Assembly: GCF_958450345.1 (NCBI RefSeq)
Contig: NC_088780.1
Location: forward strand, 3,842,501 to 3,906,500
From: Calliphora vicina
Taxonomy: Eukaryota > Arthropoda > Insecta > Diptera > Calliphoridae
DNA: 64,000 nt
Reading direction: 5' to 3'
The notes under the pieces are model-generated. The model saw only the letters and a list, made by a program, of their open reading frames with translations, made no database searches and was not told where the DNA came from. The translations under genes and the position numbers were made by a program. The number at the start of each line of letters is the position of its first letter. The first letter of the stretch is position 1. This document shows, piece by piece, positions 11,622 through 22,964 of the stretch.

Positions 11622-14600
11622 ATGAAGCAAGAAAATAAATATGTTGCCTACTTAAAGGATTATTGTGCTAATTGTACTTTGGCCGGTTTCAGTTATATTG
11701 CCAACACAAAGTAAGTACATAGTTATTAGTACTTTCATGTAAAACATGAATAATTTATGTTGGTAAAATTTAATTTGTAATTCTTTCTCTTTGTAGCCTC
11801 CACTTTATTGAGCGTATATTTTGGTTTATTTGTGTGGTCATATCGGCTTTTGGTTCGTATGTTTTGATCAGTCAGTATCAGCGAGATTTTAATAGTCGTG
11901 CTGTCAGTATTGTCTATGAGAGTCTGCCCTCGACCCAAAAAGTCGTGTTTCCCACTATAGCAGCCTGTGATATGTACAATAAATATGAGGCATTGCCGAA
12001 TTTGATAGATTTTGTGGAGGAGTAAGTTTGATTTTTAATTTTTGACAATTATGTATTTTAAACACAAGTAAAGATGTAAGATTCTACTTCCAAAATTAAA
12101 GAAAAATTTAGATTGGCTGTTATGGGTAAGCTACCGTTATCGAAATAACTGCAATTACCTAAATAAATAACACTGTCCAACAGATTAAGACTTTTTGATC
12201 GGAACAGAATAGCGACCCTAATTTAATTTTTTTATCGAAGGAAGTATAAAACTAAATGAAACAAATGTTGTTAGTTAATGTCTGAGAGAATTCTTATAGT
12301 TAGAGTTGTATTGTGAAATTTTATGGCGATCATTTTTGTGAAAGATAATAACCATCTAGCTCCTCTCTTAAAGGATCAATTTGACACTTTTTCGAGAAAA
12401 TCAAAAAAAGTCCTTTCAAAAAGGACATTTAACAATTAAAATATTCTACGAAAATGTTTCAGAGGGGGTCACCCAAGATAATTTGCAAAATTACACGCCA
12501 CCTTGGGTCACACATTTTTGAAAAAAAATCGGCGAAAATACATTTATGATCCAAATGAGCTGAAATTTAAAATATAAATAGTGAATGAGAAGATCTACAA
12601 AAAACCACTTAGGTTTATTTATTTATCGATTTTTTTTCGATAAAAATATTATAACTTTGACCCACTACACTATAGTTCAAAGTATCACTTTTTCCGTGCG
12701 AAATTAATTATTATTAAAGTATTCTACTGTTTGATACCAAAATTGAACCACAGGTAGAAATACTTATATTTTCAACAAATTTAAGAAAAAAATAACCCTT
12801 TGTCGACCATTAACCCATCAGGAGTAAAATAAAGTAAATTCATTGCTTTTGATTAGAAAAAATGTATTTCATATTAGTTTTCAGTCAAATTAGTTGAATC
12901 AGTAATTCATTTTGTAAACAAATTTGATTCAAAATATTAACTGAAGTATCAGATAAAATTTCGCACTGTGGTATAGTAAAAAAAGAGGGAAATAAATCTG
13001 TAATTTCTAAATCCTTAGTCCTTAGTTAGATTTGAATGAAATTTGACATGCGCAAAGAAGAAGTGTTGTCGAGTTTAAGTTTTGAATTTTGACCGCATGG
13101 GCCGACCAGGGGTGCGGCCAGGGGCCCCCATAGTAGGACACCTTGGGTATGTTCAATTTTTAAAACGATGCTATTTCTTCGTCTGTGTTTTCTATCATCT
13201 GCTTCGAATGTATTAATACCTTCTGTACTGTGGATGTCATTGGTAACCAAAGATACAAATCTGAAAGCATATACCACCATTAAGCCATATAGTGTTTTCA
13301 ATTCGAAAATTATCTTCCTTTCTTCCGCATTTTTGACATTTTACTTTTAAATAATTGTAGACAAAATGGCGGACTTTTTCATCCAATAATTTCTTACAAC
13401 CCTTAGGAATAACAGGAGCACTAACTTTTTTCACAGTATATTTAATAATAGCATAATACTTTATGTATTTTGGGCGTTCTTTTAGCCAAATTTAAAAAAG
13501 TTCATTGTTTTATAGCACAGTAACCTAGAAAAAATTAAATTACTCAGAAAGCGCAAAAATGCGCAGTATGAAATAAAGTGAAATGAATTCACAATATTTC
13601 AATATATTTATTTCTTTTTATTTAAAGTTAAAATTTTTTTAAAAGCTTCTATAAATTTAAAGTTTTTTAATTAAAAGAAATTACTTTAAGGTTATGTTTA
13701 AAAATTGTAATTTTTAATATAAAGGGAAATATTTTCCAAATATTTGGGAATGAGAAATTAAATACTTAGAAGTCTCGTTGTTTTCCATTTAAAAAAAAAA
13801 TTATTTAAATTATTTACACACTTTCCACAATTAACGGTTAAAAGTTACAATATTGTACTTATTGATATTGATTCTATTCACAAGTTTTTAAAAATTTATC
13901 GAAACTTTGACTTTGAAGGAGTGCTGTGAAGAAGTATTTTGTATTTTACAAAAACCAATTGCGAATTTGATTGCATTGGAGTTTTAATAAAAAATTAATT
14001 AAGTAACAACTTCGAAATTTGAATTTCGCACGGAAAAAGTGATACTTTGAACTATAGTGCACTATAAAAAAACAAGTAAGAGAGCTATAATTGGCTGTGC
14101 TGAATCTTATATACCCTTCACCAAATTATAATTTGAAATAAAATGTTTAAACATTTCTACGTAATTTCTTTTTTATTTTCGAAATTGTTTTTTAATTTAT
14201 TTTAAAAAATTTGTTTCCAAATTTTTTTTTAATTTTTAAACATATTGAAAAAAAATGTTTTGGTGAAAAAAAAAATTGGGTTATAAAATATTTTTCCCGA
14301 TTTTGACCCATCCAACTTACTATAGCCTTATATACATAGTTGCAATTTTCCATATTTTATTTTATTTTATTTTACAAAATTTATCTACTCAACATCATGT
14401 TATCAATGGCTTTCAATCACAAACTATATGACACAGCTTGTTCCAATTTAGGCAGTAGTCAACTAACAACTCAACAGATGCTAAGAGGTGGGAAATTAAA
14501 AAAGTCACGGAATTATTGACCCGAACACATATGAGACATATAACTTCTTTAAAAGCTTGTTCTAAAAAAGATATTTTTGTGAGACAATAAATTTTTTAAT

Positions 14601-16744
14601 CAACAAAAGATTTTTTAAAAACTCACCAAATTATTCTTTTATATTATAAAAATTTTAAAGGTAAACTAAATTTAAAAAAAATATTGTTTCCAAAATTTTT
14701 TTATTTATAAGTGAAAAAATTTTAGGGCCAAAAAAAAACAATTTTTTGAAATTTATTACTGAAAATTGTATGACAAAAAAATCGAGTTAAAACGTATGTT
14801 TGATGGTTTTGATCCATTGTAGATCCGACTTACTATGGTCTTATTTACGCCGTTGCAAAGGTCTTTGAAATATGTATCATTAGATATCTGTAATGTTTAT
14901 ATTAATAACTTAATAATCCAGATAAAGATCATAAATATTTAAAAAACCGAGGTTGTCTTGGTTTTTTCTTTTGAAGATTTTTTTTAACAAAAACAGCTTT
15001 TTGTGAAATAACGTTTTTTTTAAAAAAATAAACATATTTTAATCGTGATAATTTATTCGAATTCTTGTATTTTCTAACTTTTATTGATTGATTACCAAAT
15101 ACTATTTAATTAAATGAAATATTTAGAAAAGTTACAAACGACACAATTCAGTAAGAGAACAAAAAGCTATTTGTATTTTAATTTTTAACTCTTTTTAAAA
15201 ACATTTCCTCCTTTGTGTTTATTTTCAGTTAAAAATTCTATTCACTACCAAAATTTCTTTACTTCGCAGATTAGATGGCCCCGATGCCAAGGACTATAGT
15301 TATGAGATTGAAAATTTCATAAGCTTCCTGGTTTATCCATATATTTATCGGGAGGGCAACATAAAATCCTGGTGCAAAGTCAAATGTTGTACAGAGTGTC
15401 CCAGCGATAATTTACGGGGTTTATATCACAGAGTATGTATTAAAAAAAATGCTCTTGAAATAGTTGTTAATTAAAACAAATGTCCTTTGAAACAGTTTAA
15501 AACCAATTGCAGTGACTTTTTTGAATCTTGTGAATTTTCTCTGAAACCCTTTGACTGTTGCAAGCACTTTCTGCCCTTGGTGACACCGCATGGCAATTGT
15601 TTTATGCTGAATTCTTTGTTGAACAACAAAAGGTTAATAAATATAAAATAAATTTAAACAAAAAACAGTTTTCTAAGAAATTAAATTTTGCAGAGGCAGC
15701 CCAACTTGGTTTAATAGTGAAATAGATCCCATGACAGATACAGCGAAATTAAAAATTGTTACTAAAATGCCAACACAGGTATTACAACTTTTATTATGTA
15801 TTTCCAAAATACTTTAGTTTATCAATTTAATTTAAAGGTTTCCATTATGAATGAGGAAGATGTGCCTCATGATGCTTTGCCGGGCAATAAAATCGAGGCC
15901 AATAAACCCGGCCAAGACAAGACCTTTCAAATCTTCATGCAATCCATGATAAATGATCCCGACGTACGAGATATTGCTCCGGCCTTTCGTCAATGTCGTT
16001 TTCCCGATGAACTATTGCCTGATACCTCCTATCGGGCCTATAGTTTTAGCACCTGTTTCGTTGATTGCCTAAGAGTTTATCAAATGAAAGAATGCAATTG
16101 TTCGGTGTTCTCTGTGATGCCAGAGCTGAATTCAAACTATAAAGATTGTGATTTGGAGGGTTTTCTGTGTTTGGAAAAACTGATTTTAGTAAGACCGGAT
16201 GGCAGAAATTTACTACCCTGGGCCAAGAGCAAATACACCTGTGAGTGTTTGCCTTCCTGCACGGAAAGTGATTTTAAGGTGGTATTCGATTATCAGCTAA
16301 AGTAAGTTTTCCCTGCTCTTGAGCTTAATTATGAAACTTTCTCTAATTAACATAAAATTGTACGATAACCTGCTCTTATGCAATTTTATATTGTATTATT
16401 TATATGTTTAATCTCTACCCTTTCTTGTTTCTTTTTTTGTTGAATTTAGAATTAATGCATCTAATCCTTATCTAACCATCTCTGTAACGATGCCAGAATT
16501 TGCTACCGAACGTTATAGACGTCAGGCTTTGCGCACACGTTTGGATGTGGTGGTGACCATTGGTGGCATATTGGGTTTGTTTTTGGGTGCCAGTATTTTA
16601 AGTGGCATTGAATTTTTATATTATTTTACCTTAAGATTATGGAATAATTATAAAATGGAAAAACGCCAAAAACGACAACAACAAAAGCAGCAATTGCAGC
16701 AGCAACAGCTATACAACAGAACAAGGCAACAACAACGTTATTAA
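11622..16744 (+). CDS. Pickpocket-family DEG/ENaC sodium channel subunit, seven coding exons
   Basis: Predicted exons: 11622-11710, 11797-12021, 15270-15432, 15496-15632, 15694-15778, 15838-16301 and 16450-16744. All introns are GT...AG, phases match at each junction, and the joined frame gives 485 aa, a normal length for insect pickpocket proteins. In order: a short cytoplasmic N-terminus; TM1 at about residues 36-56; the post-TM1 motif FPTIAAC (81-87); a Cys-rich extracellular domain, including TCFVDC (305-310), CNC (319-321) and YTCECLPSC (366-374); a pre-TM2 and TM2 region at about 420-447 with GLFLGASILSGIEF, which holds the Gly-Ala-Ser (GxS) selectivity-filter motif at 434-436; and a Gln-rich tail. 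From family knowledge these are trimeric, amiloride-sensitive Na+ channels in chemosensory, mechanosensory or epithelial membranes. I cannot say which pickpocket paralogue it is. The first ATG of exon 1 was chosen because it is in frame with a typical short N-terminus. Intron 2 (3.25 kb) is transposon-rich; the other five are 63-148 bp or less. Confidence 0.93.
12668..14059. mobile_element. Transib-like non-autonomous element with 38-bp perfect terminal repeats
   Basis: The ends read CACTATAGTTCAAAGTATCA... inward from both sides, identical for 38 bp. The flanks CACTA (12663-12667) and CACTA (14060-14064) form a 5-bp target duplication. The CAC-starting ends and 5-bp duplication fit the Transib superfamily (known: CACWATG-type ends). 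No intact transposase is present. Short - strand frames at 13026-13434, including a CQKCGRKEDNF phrase, may be relics but are not recognisable. It lies in the sense-neutral middle of an intron. Confidence 0.75.
12965..13160 (+). mobile_element. Half-copy of the CACAGTGG element family inside another element
   Basis: From CACTGTGGTATAG at 12965 the sequence follows the left terminal repeat of the element at 54445-55956: an AAAGAGGGAAATAAATCTGT phrase, 'CTTAGTC', 'TTTGAATGAAATTT', 'ACATGCGCAAAG' and 'GTGTTGTCGAG'. I could not find its opposite end. It is either a truncated insertion or shows shared ancestry of the two element families. Confidence 0.65.
14071..14350 (+). repeat. Hairpin repeat family A, 5' part
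   Basis: Starts AACAAGTAAGAGAGCTATAA with a decayed hairpin (TTGGCTGTGCTGAA), then 'TTATATACCCTTCACCAAAT', poly-T/A tracts and 'CTATAGCCTTATATACATAG'. It stops mid-element. Confidence 0.8.
14640..14975 (+). repeat. Hairpin repeat family A, second partial copy
   Basis: Repeats the central part of the family ('GATCCATTGTAGATCCGACT', 'GGTCTTATTTACGCCGTTGC', 'TCATTAGATATCTGTA', 'CCGAGGTTGTCTTGG'). It ends before the normal right terminus. It lies about 290 bp after the first partial copy in the same intron. Confidence 0.7.
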
Positions 16745-17086
16745 AATATAAAAAAGCAACAAATGAAAAGCTGGTAACAAAACATTTCTAGGGAGTAGAA
16801 AAGCCAGTACCTACATACAAGGGAGTTGCTGATTTTATTTATTAAAATGTTTAAATGCTATAAACGTGCAGAAAAAGCTTTTAGTGAAGCAATATATAAA
16901 GCTTTTTTCTCCCCATTTTAATCTTTATTGACACTTAAAACAGAAAACCCTTCACCGCCATTTCTTTCTTGTTATTTACCCCCGCAACACACAGACACAG
17001 TCACATTACATTTTGTGCTAAACTACCTGTCGTTTACTTTTACGACAAACTGTTGAAATTATCAAATATTTATACGAAGAACATTT

Positions 17087-17092
17087 AATAAA
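17087..17092 (+). terminator. Candidate poly(A) signal of the pickpocket-family gene
   Basis: An AATAAA hexamer lies 343 nt after the stop codon and is followed by AT-rich sequence. It is the most plausible canonical signal downstream of the last exon. Other AT-rich variants occur nearby. Confidence 0.45.
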
Positions 17093-17099
17093 ATTTTAA

Positions 17100-17565
17100 A
17101 ATTAAAGTACTGCACCATAAAATGAAATCTGTGTCAATTGCTAAAGGAACACAAAACCCAAACAAATTTATTAGGCGCTGGACATTTTGCTGGAGTTGGA
17201 GTTTAAAGTTTTAAACAACAAACGTATTTGGTTAAAACTTTGACATTTTTTCGTATGATAATTCCCAATAGGTTATGATATAAAGTAACAACAACAAATA
17301 TAGGAATATTTGTGTCTCCTTGTTTTTCTAGAACAATTCGTTTCAGCTTCTTCAGAAAAGGATTTTTTTGCACCACATCAAAAGTACAACAAAAAGTCAA
17401 ACTCTTCCGAAATTTCTGGGTTTATAGTTATTTAGTAATTAACTTGAGAAGAAATTGGAAAAAAGTGAATTTCTTCTGTTCATTAAGCCTTATTTTTTGT
17501 TGAAAAAACTGTCTATGTTAATCTGCACCATTTATTTCAATGGTAAAAAGTGGGTTAATTTCGGT
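17100..17565. other. Intergenic DNA downstream of the channel gene
   Basis: No gene or repeat ends recognised between the probable poly(A) region and the first mariner relic. Confidence 0.5.
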
Positions 17566-17569
17566 GTAG

Positions 17570-17910
17570 CTGTACAAGCATGGAAGATACCGAACGTTCT
17601 ATAAGCCCAGTTTAGGTCTCTACAGCTGAAACAATTGAAACAAATTACGATATGGTCTTGAACGATGGGAGATTGCGAGAGATTGTGGAAGCCATAGGCA
17701 TCTCACATGGCTCAATGGATTTTCAATGATCACTTGGGTATGATAAAGCTTTCCGCAAGATGGCTGTTGCGTTTGCTCACAATCGGCTCACACATGGGCA
17801 GTTTTGATGACAAAAATCCATAAATTAGGCTACGAAATGCTGCCTCTTCTGTCATATTCTTCGGATTTAGGCCCGAAATATAATAGAAAGTTCCAATTCG
17901 GCCTTTCAAT
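17570..17910 (+). mobile_element. mariner relic, heavily decayed
   Basis: Translation around 17610-17740 gives NDGRLREIVEAIGISHGSM, the helix-turn-helix pattern of mariner transposases. Near 17830-17870 an LGYEMLPLLSYSSDLGPKYN-like stretch recalls the HPPYSPDLAPSDY catalytic-domain motif. Deletions and stops separate the two. It seems to be a different mariner lineage from the element starting at 17918. Confidence 0.7.
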
Positions 17911-18606
17911 GAGTGTATGACTTAAAAATGCGGGATGGCGTATTTTTTCAACGCGGTTTTTGTTTTTAATATCTTCATCTCACTTAGTTATTGAACATTA
18001 TAGTGTAAACAACAACATTTTGTTTACTTTGAAAATGTCGAATTTTATACCAACAAAGTTGTATGTGTGGTAAGTTTTGCTTTAATTCTTCAACCCATTT
18101 CGCTCCTAGATACAATTATTATTTATTTAAAAAAAAAAAATAACTTTTTTAGGGTAATTATAACCTCCTGATTGCAAATATCTGGTCAAACAAATTTTTC
18201 CGATTTTTCGTTTTCCCAGAAAAGCCAGTTCAAAATTTCGAACAGTTAAGTTTAAACATATGTGATGTCCCGCATTTGCATGTAAATCATGGTTTTTATG
18301 TTTTATGAAACAGTTACATATGTTGGCAATAATTCCTCATGTTTATTATTTTAATTTTATTTTGTTTACTATTTTTAAAAATTATTTTAAAAAATGTTTA
18401 GACACTTTTTTTTATTTAATGTAATTGACGAAATTTGCCCCTAGCAATGAGGGGGAGGGTAATGGTCACGTCGGTATATAGTTTTTTTTATTAGCTAGAA
18501 GATGAGACTTAACATTCATACCAAAATTTTTCAGAAATTCCACCTTTTTCACATATAAAAATTTTTTTTTAAATTTTATTTTTACTGTTCGAAAAATCGA
18601 ACAGCG

Positions 18607-19527
18607 CACACTGTGGTAAATCACAAATCTAGCTGGACAAAATTAAAAAATAAATGTCTGGCAACATTCCTTCTGATCATTTAATGAGTTTCTCAATACA
18701 ATAGGGAACTGTAATTCATATTTTGTTTTTTTGGTTTTTAGCTCCGATTAGGAAAAACTAAGCTTTAAAGTCAGTTGTTGTCAACAGGTACATTAAGATT
18801 TCAAAGAGAAGAGTATTTTTTGTGTGACTTTGGTTTATGATTAAAAAGGCTACGGTGATTTTATTTTCATAATTTCTCTATTTCAAGGAAATATGCAACA
18901 ATTTTCATTTAATTATTTCCATTGTAACTATTAAAAAACTAATTTTTGTGAGAAGATCAGAAATTGGAAAAAAATTAAATATTTCCTTTTTTCAAGTAGA
19001 GTTAAAGCTGTTTATTCCGCATAGTTCCGCTGTAAAACTATATTTGGGTTAATCTGTCAAGTGTTCACTTTAAGGTAAATCAAAAACATCTTGCGCATTT
19101 CTGCGACCGCCATACATTTTTTTTCACTTTTCCAGTATGACCTACACAAAGAAAATATAAAATATTTCCTTTTTTCAAGTAGAGTTAAAGCGGTTTATTC
19201 CGGATAGTTCCGGTGTAAAACTATATTTGAGTTAATCTTTCAAGTGTTCACTTCAAGGTAAATCAAAAACATCTTGCGCATTCTTGCGACCGCCATAAAT
19301 TTTTTCACTTTTCCAGTATGACTTCTACTTTTTCACGAAAGAAAATTTTTGAAGAATGGGTAAAAACTCCCAAAATACATCGCGAAAAAAAATGTTTTTT
19401 TATAATCGTTTATAATCGTTTTATAATCGTTTATTTGAACTAATTTTTTATATGATTCATAAGTGAGAAGTGAACCCAACGTGATTTATTAATTTGTCAA
19501 GTTAGATTTGCGATCTACCACACTGTG
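18607..19527. mobile_element. Transib-like non-autonomous element
   Basis: The left end reads CACACTGTGGTAAATC and the right end, inverted, reads CACAGTGTGGTAGATC; similarity continues for about 38 bp. It is flanked by CAGCG at 18602-18606 and 19528-19532, a clean 5-bp target duplication. The right end starts with CACAGTG. It contains an internal tandem duplication. At 921 bp with no transposase, it is non-autonomous. Confidence 0.8.
18975..19325 (+). repeat. Internal tandem duplication, unit about 175 bp
   Basis: Two adjacent copies start near 18975 and 19152. They share 'TTTCCTTTTTTCAAGTAGAG', 'AAACTATATTTG', 'CAAGTGTTCACTT', 'AAAACATCTTGCGCATT' and 'CACTTTTCCAGTATGAC'. The copies are still very similar, so the duplication is recent relative to the age of the element. 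Confidence 0.85.
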
Positions 19528-20252
19528 CAGCGGAGCGAAATGGGTTAATTTGAAGAAAAGTGCCGCTAGCTTATTGTGAATATGTTTCATCAGTTTGTTC
19601 GGTTCAGTAGTAGTTCAGTAGTAGATTGTCCAGGCCAGCCAAAATAGTGTGAAGATCAAGAACTGAACACATTACTCCATGAAGGTTGTTGTCAAACTCA
19701 ACAACAGCTTGCAAAATTATTGGGAGCTACTCAGTCATCAATTTCAAAAAATTTGCAAACACCTGGATTCATCCAAAAGCAAGGATATTGGGAACCATAT
19801 CAAATTGAAGCCGAGCGATAAGGTATTTCGGCATTGGACGAAAACGCCCAGAATATGCGGCCAGACATGAAACCGTAATATTCCATCATGACAACAGTGG
19901 CCGAAATTTTTAAATACCTATTAAAAACTATTGATAATGAAGAGGTCTAGACCGTGTTCCGACCGACTACTATTTGTTTCGATCAATGTAGAAAGCTTTC
20001 TCTGGGATACGCTTAACTTTGGAACAGAGTATCCGAAATTGGCTTGATTCGTTCTTGGCCTCAAATGATGAAGAGTTCTTTTGGCTCGGAATCCATATGT
20101 TGCCAGGAAGATGGGAAAAGGTCATAACTAATACTTTGAATAAATTTATATTGTACAAATGTTGCAAAATAAAAGCTAAACATTTGAAAAAATCTCGCAT
20201 TTTTAAGACGGCAATCTGTGAACACTTATATTTTCATCCCAAAATTGATTTT

Positions 20253-20990
20253 TATACCCATCACCTTCGTGAGAAGGGTATATATTAGCTTGCCATTCCG
20301 TTTGTAATTTCCACAATAAAATTTTCCGACCCTATAAAGTCCTGGAACCTTATAGATAGCGGAATCGATTAACCCATGTTCGTCTGTCGATGCGTCTGTC
20401 TGTCTGTTGAAATCAACTTTCCGAAGCCCTCAAATAACTTACATACACGATTCATACATCAATATCTCCGTAATTCTTCCGGCTCGGTTCCCATTTAAAA
20501 TCGAGAAAATCGATCCACAAATGGCTGAGGTATAAGGAAAACCAGGACAACCTCGATTTTTGACCTATATCTTGATTAGTCAAGATATAGACAATATGGA
20601 TATCTAATGATAGATAGTTCAAAGATCTTTCCAACGACGTATATGAGACCTATATAGTAAGTTGGACCTACAATGTGTCAAAATCGGAAAAAATATTTTT
20701 TAACCCGAATTTTTTTTTTCACCAAGAGTTTTTTTCGCAAAATTTAAAAAAAAAATTAAAAAAAAAAAAATTCGAAAAAAAAAAATTTTACAAAAAATGA
20801 AAAAACGACAAAAATTTTTGTTTACATAAAAATTTTTAGGTCAAAAAATTTTTTTTTTTTAAATTTAAAAAAAAAAATCGAAAAAAAAATTTTTACAAAA
20901 AAAAAAAATTAAAATTTTTATTTTGAACTATAATTTGGTGAAGGGTATATAAGATTCGGCACAGCCGAATATAGCTCTCTTGCCTGTTCA
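20253..20990 (-). repeat. Hairpin repeat family A, full copy, minus orientation
   Basis: Begins (plus strand) ATACCCATCACCTTCGTGAG and ends TATATAAGATTCGGCACAGC followed by CGAATATAGCTCTCTTGCC. That is the usual 5' hairpin read in reverse. It has long A/T tracts at 20700-20930. Confidence 0.9.
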
Positions 20991-21913
20991 TATTCAAATT
21001 AACTAAAACATTATTGTGGTGTGTAAGTTAGTTAATAGTGGTTAAAACGTAAGGAGGATGATCATTTATTTTTTCCATACAAAATTGATTTGTAGAATCA
21101 TGCTGATTCAGAAATAATACTGACACTAAACGTAATTGTTGCATTTGTAAGGTTAAAAGTACTAAATTATAGCTGACATAGTGGATTTACTGTTTCCATT
21201 GTTTACTAAATCATTGTAAAAGTGTACAACCAATCAATTACTTTAAATCGAAATTTAATGACAAATTCAACTAAAGTTTAGGCTATGAGAATACGTGTTA
21301 ATGCCACCATGTCCTATCTATCTGCTCTATAAATTCTCTTGACCATTAGTCTACTTTGGCCATTAGTTTCCAAACCCATTGCTAATTTGTTTAAATATTT
21401 AATGAGCTCAATGTCTTGCCAAAAGATTTAGTTTTTATTTTGTGGGCTGTTCACAAATGCACAGGTCATTTGATGTTTTTATTTTCTCTTGTTGGCACCG
21501 CCATTTCATTGTTCCTTTGAAAAGCCACTAAAGTTTGTTCTTTTAACATTTTCATTTTTATCTTTTGATGTCCTGGTTGTTGTATTTGTGTTGATGCCAC
21601 ATCAAGAAATTGAATGGTGTTGGAAGGGGTGAAAGGGTGAGAGGCTGCAGAAAAAAGTCTGCTGCAGTAAGTTGGATTTTTAATTCAATATTGCTTTCGA
21701 TTCAAGCCATCCAACTGTAATCTGCCGAGTGTCTAAAGTCTTGCCAGCCATTAATTATTTATGTTAATTTCTTTTGATGCTCATAAAAGTGGATTTTGTT
21801 ATGCGAAGGTAGTTTGTGTATATAAAGTAATGGGTAATCGAGTAAACCAAGTAATGTTAGACATAAAAGTAATCGGTTAACGAAAACTGCAGAATCAAAG
21901 GTTTTGCAGGGAG
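20991..21913. other. Intergenic DNA
   Basis: No gene or repeat recognised, apart from ordinary AT-rich composition. Confidence 0.5.
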
Positions 21914-21915
21914 TA

Positions 21916-22311
21916 CACCCAGAAAAAAAATATTATTGTACATGTTTACTGTAACCATTTGATCATTTTTACAATTTGTTTAACAATATTATGATCAATG
22001 TAATTATTTTTATGATGGTGGTAACCATAATATGGTAAATTTGCCATCCACATGATTATCACAATTATATAAATGATTGTATATGCTTATGGTAATCATG
22101 TTCATGAATAAGCCGAGAACAACATAATATGGCAAATTCTTCATCATAAAAATGGTTGCCACAAACATATACTTATACACAATCATATATATGATTGCTA
22201 CAATCATAGGAATTGTAACTTTACAATATTATGGTTATTATTGTAAGAAATCTGGCAAAAATGTTGAAATGGCTACAGTAACCATGTACAACTATATTTT
22301 TTCTCTGCGTG
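21916..22311. mobile_element. TA-target palindromic MITE (CACNCAGAGAAAAA ends)
   Basis: Left end CACCCAGAAAAAAAATAT and right end ATATTTTTTCTCTGCGTG, each flanked by TA (21914-21915 and 22312-22313). The two halves are mostly inverted copies of each other, made of phrases such as CATGTTTACTGTAACCAT and ATGGCTACAGTAACCATG. The 2-bp TA duplication suggests the Tc1/mariner group. Two short opposite-strand frames here are artefacts of the palindrome. Confidence 0.85.
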
Positions 22312-22313
22312 TA

Positions 22314-22960
22314 GTTAAGTATTTTATCGGAAAAATATTATTAAGTTTTCCCCAGGCTTGATACTTGGTATCGAATACTCTGTTTAGTAGCTACTTTTAA
22401 CATATAGTTGATTTGCTTTTTGAAGTTATTAGCAGAAATAAAATAAAAATTGCATCATATCTAAACCTCATGCCACCGGTTCAATGGTCGTTAGAGAATA
22501 TCTTTACGTAATTGTCTTGCTTTCTTCTAAAATATTTATCTTTCGTTAGAGGTTTGTAATAATTTTTGTTATTTTCAGCTCCTCTTGCAATGAAATGAAA
22601 CAATTATAAGAGGAGTGCAAACAAAACGTGACCTCATTGGTAAATGGTAGCAGAGTTATAAGAATGAATCCTTGCTGTTTTGTTTTGTGTATTTTTTTTC
22701 ACTTCAACATTAATTTACAGAAAATAAAATACGAAAAACAAACAGACAACAAACAAACGTACATTAAAAGAAATAAAATGTGAAATGTTTTCTTAAAAAC
22801 TCCACCACACAATAAACGTAATAATGTGTGCATGTTTATGGTGTTGATTTAATGAAATCACTGAACAAATCGGAAAATTCTTTGTAAAATGTTTCACACA
22901 TGAACAACTGGAATTTACAATAAAACAAAAGCGGCGAAATTCAGTTTTAAGAAAATTATA
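22314..22960. other. Intergenic DNA
   Basis: No gene or repeat recognised. Confidence 0.5.
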
Positions 22961-22964
22961 AAAA

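Larger units (their letters stand above)
12022..15269 (+). other. Intron 2 of the pickpocket-family gene, filled by transposons
   Basis: The donor is GTAAGT at 12022 and the acceptor TTCGCAG ends at 15269. Contents in order: about 640 bp of AT-rich DNA, a Transib-like element (12668-14059) that holds a diverged half-copy of another one, two partial family A hairpin repeats (about 14071-14350 and 14640-14975), and plain intron sequence. Without these insertions the intron would be about 1 kb. Confidence 0.85.
18094..19544. mobile_element. piggyBac-like non-autonomous element nested in mariner
   Basis: The left end CCCATTTCGCTCC and the right end GGAGCGAAATGGG are exact inverted repeats. The right flank is TTAA (19545-19548) and the left flank TCAA (18090-18093), one change from TTAA. 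CCC-starting ends next to TTAA suggest the piggyBac superfamily. Its own right arm was split by a later insertion (18607-19527), which leaves only about 17 bp of the original element at the right end. A hairpin CTGTTCGA-AAAA-TCGAACAG lies at about 18585-18604. No transposase is visible. Confidence 0.75.
17918..20210 (+). mobile_element. mariner element interrupted by a nested insertion
   Basis: The left end is TGACTTAAAAATGCGGGATG after a TA. The right end is AATCTCGCATTTTTAAGAC near 20209. Removing the insertion at 18094-19544 leaves about 840 bp, an internally deleted mariner. Its N-terminal part (about 19560-19830) reads LLHEGCCQTQQQLAKLLGAT and FIQKQGYWEPYQIEAER. It then jumps to a C-terminal part reading RPDMKP, and then to FLASNDEEFFWLGIHMLPGR with WEKVIT (about 20045-20130). 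Several stops are present. The same terminal repeat bounds the element at 33547-33898. Confidence 0.85.

Noticed and set aside
13026..13434. Transposase exon inside the intronic Transib-like element
   Set aside because: Two overlapping minus frames contain a CQKC phrase, but no RAG1-core-like or DDE motif is visible; not enough to call a transposase.
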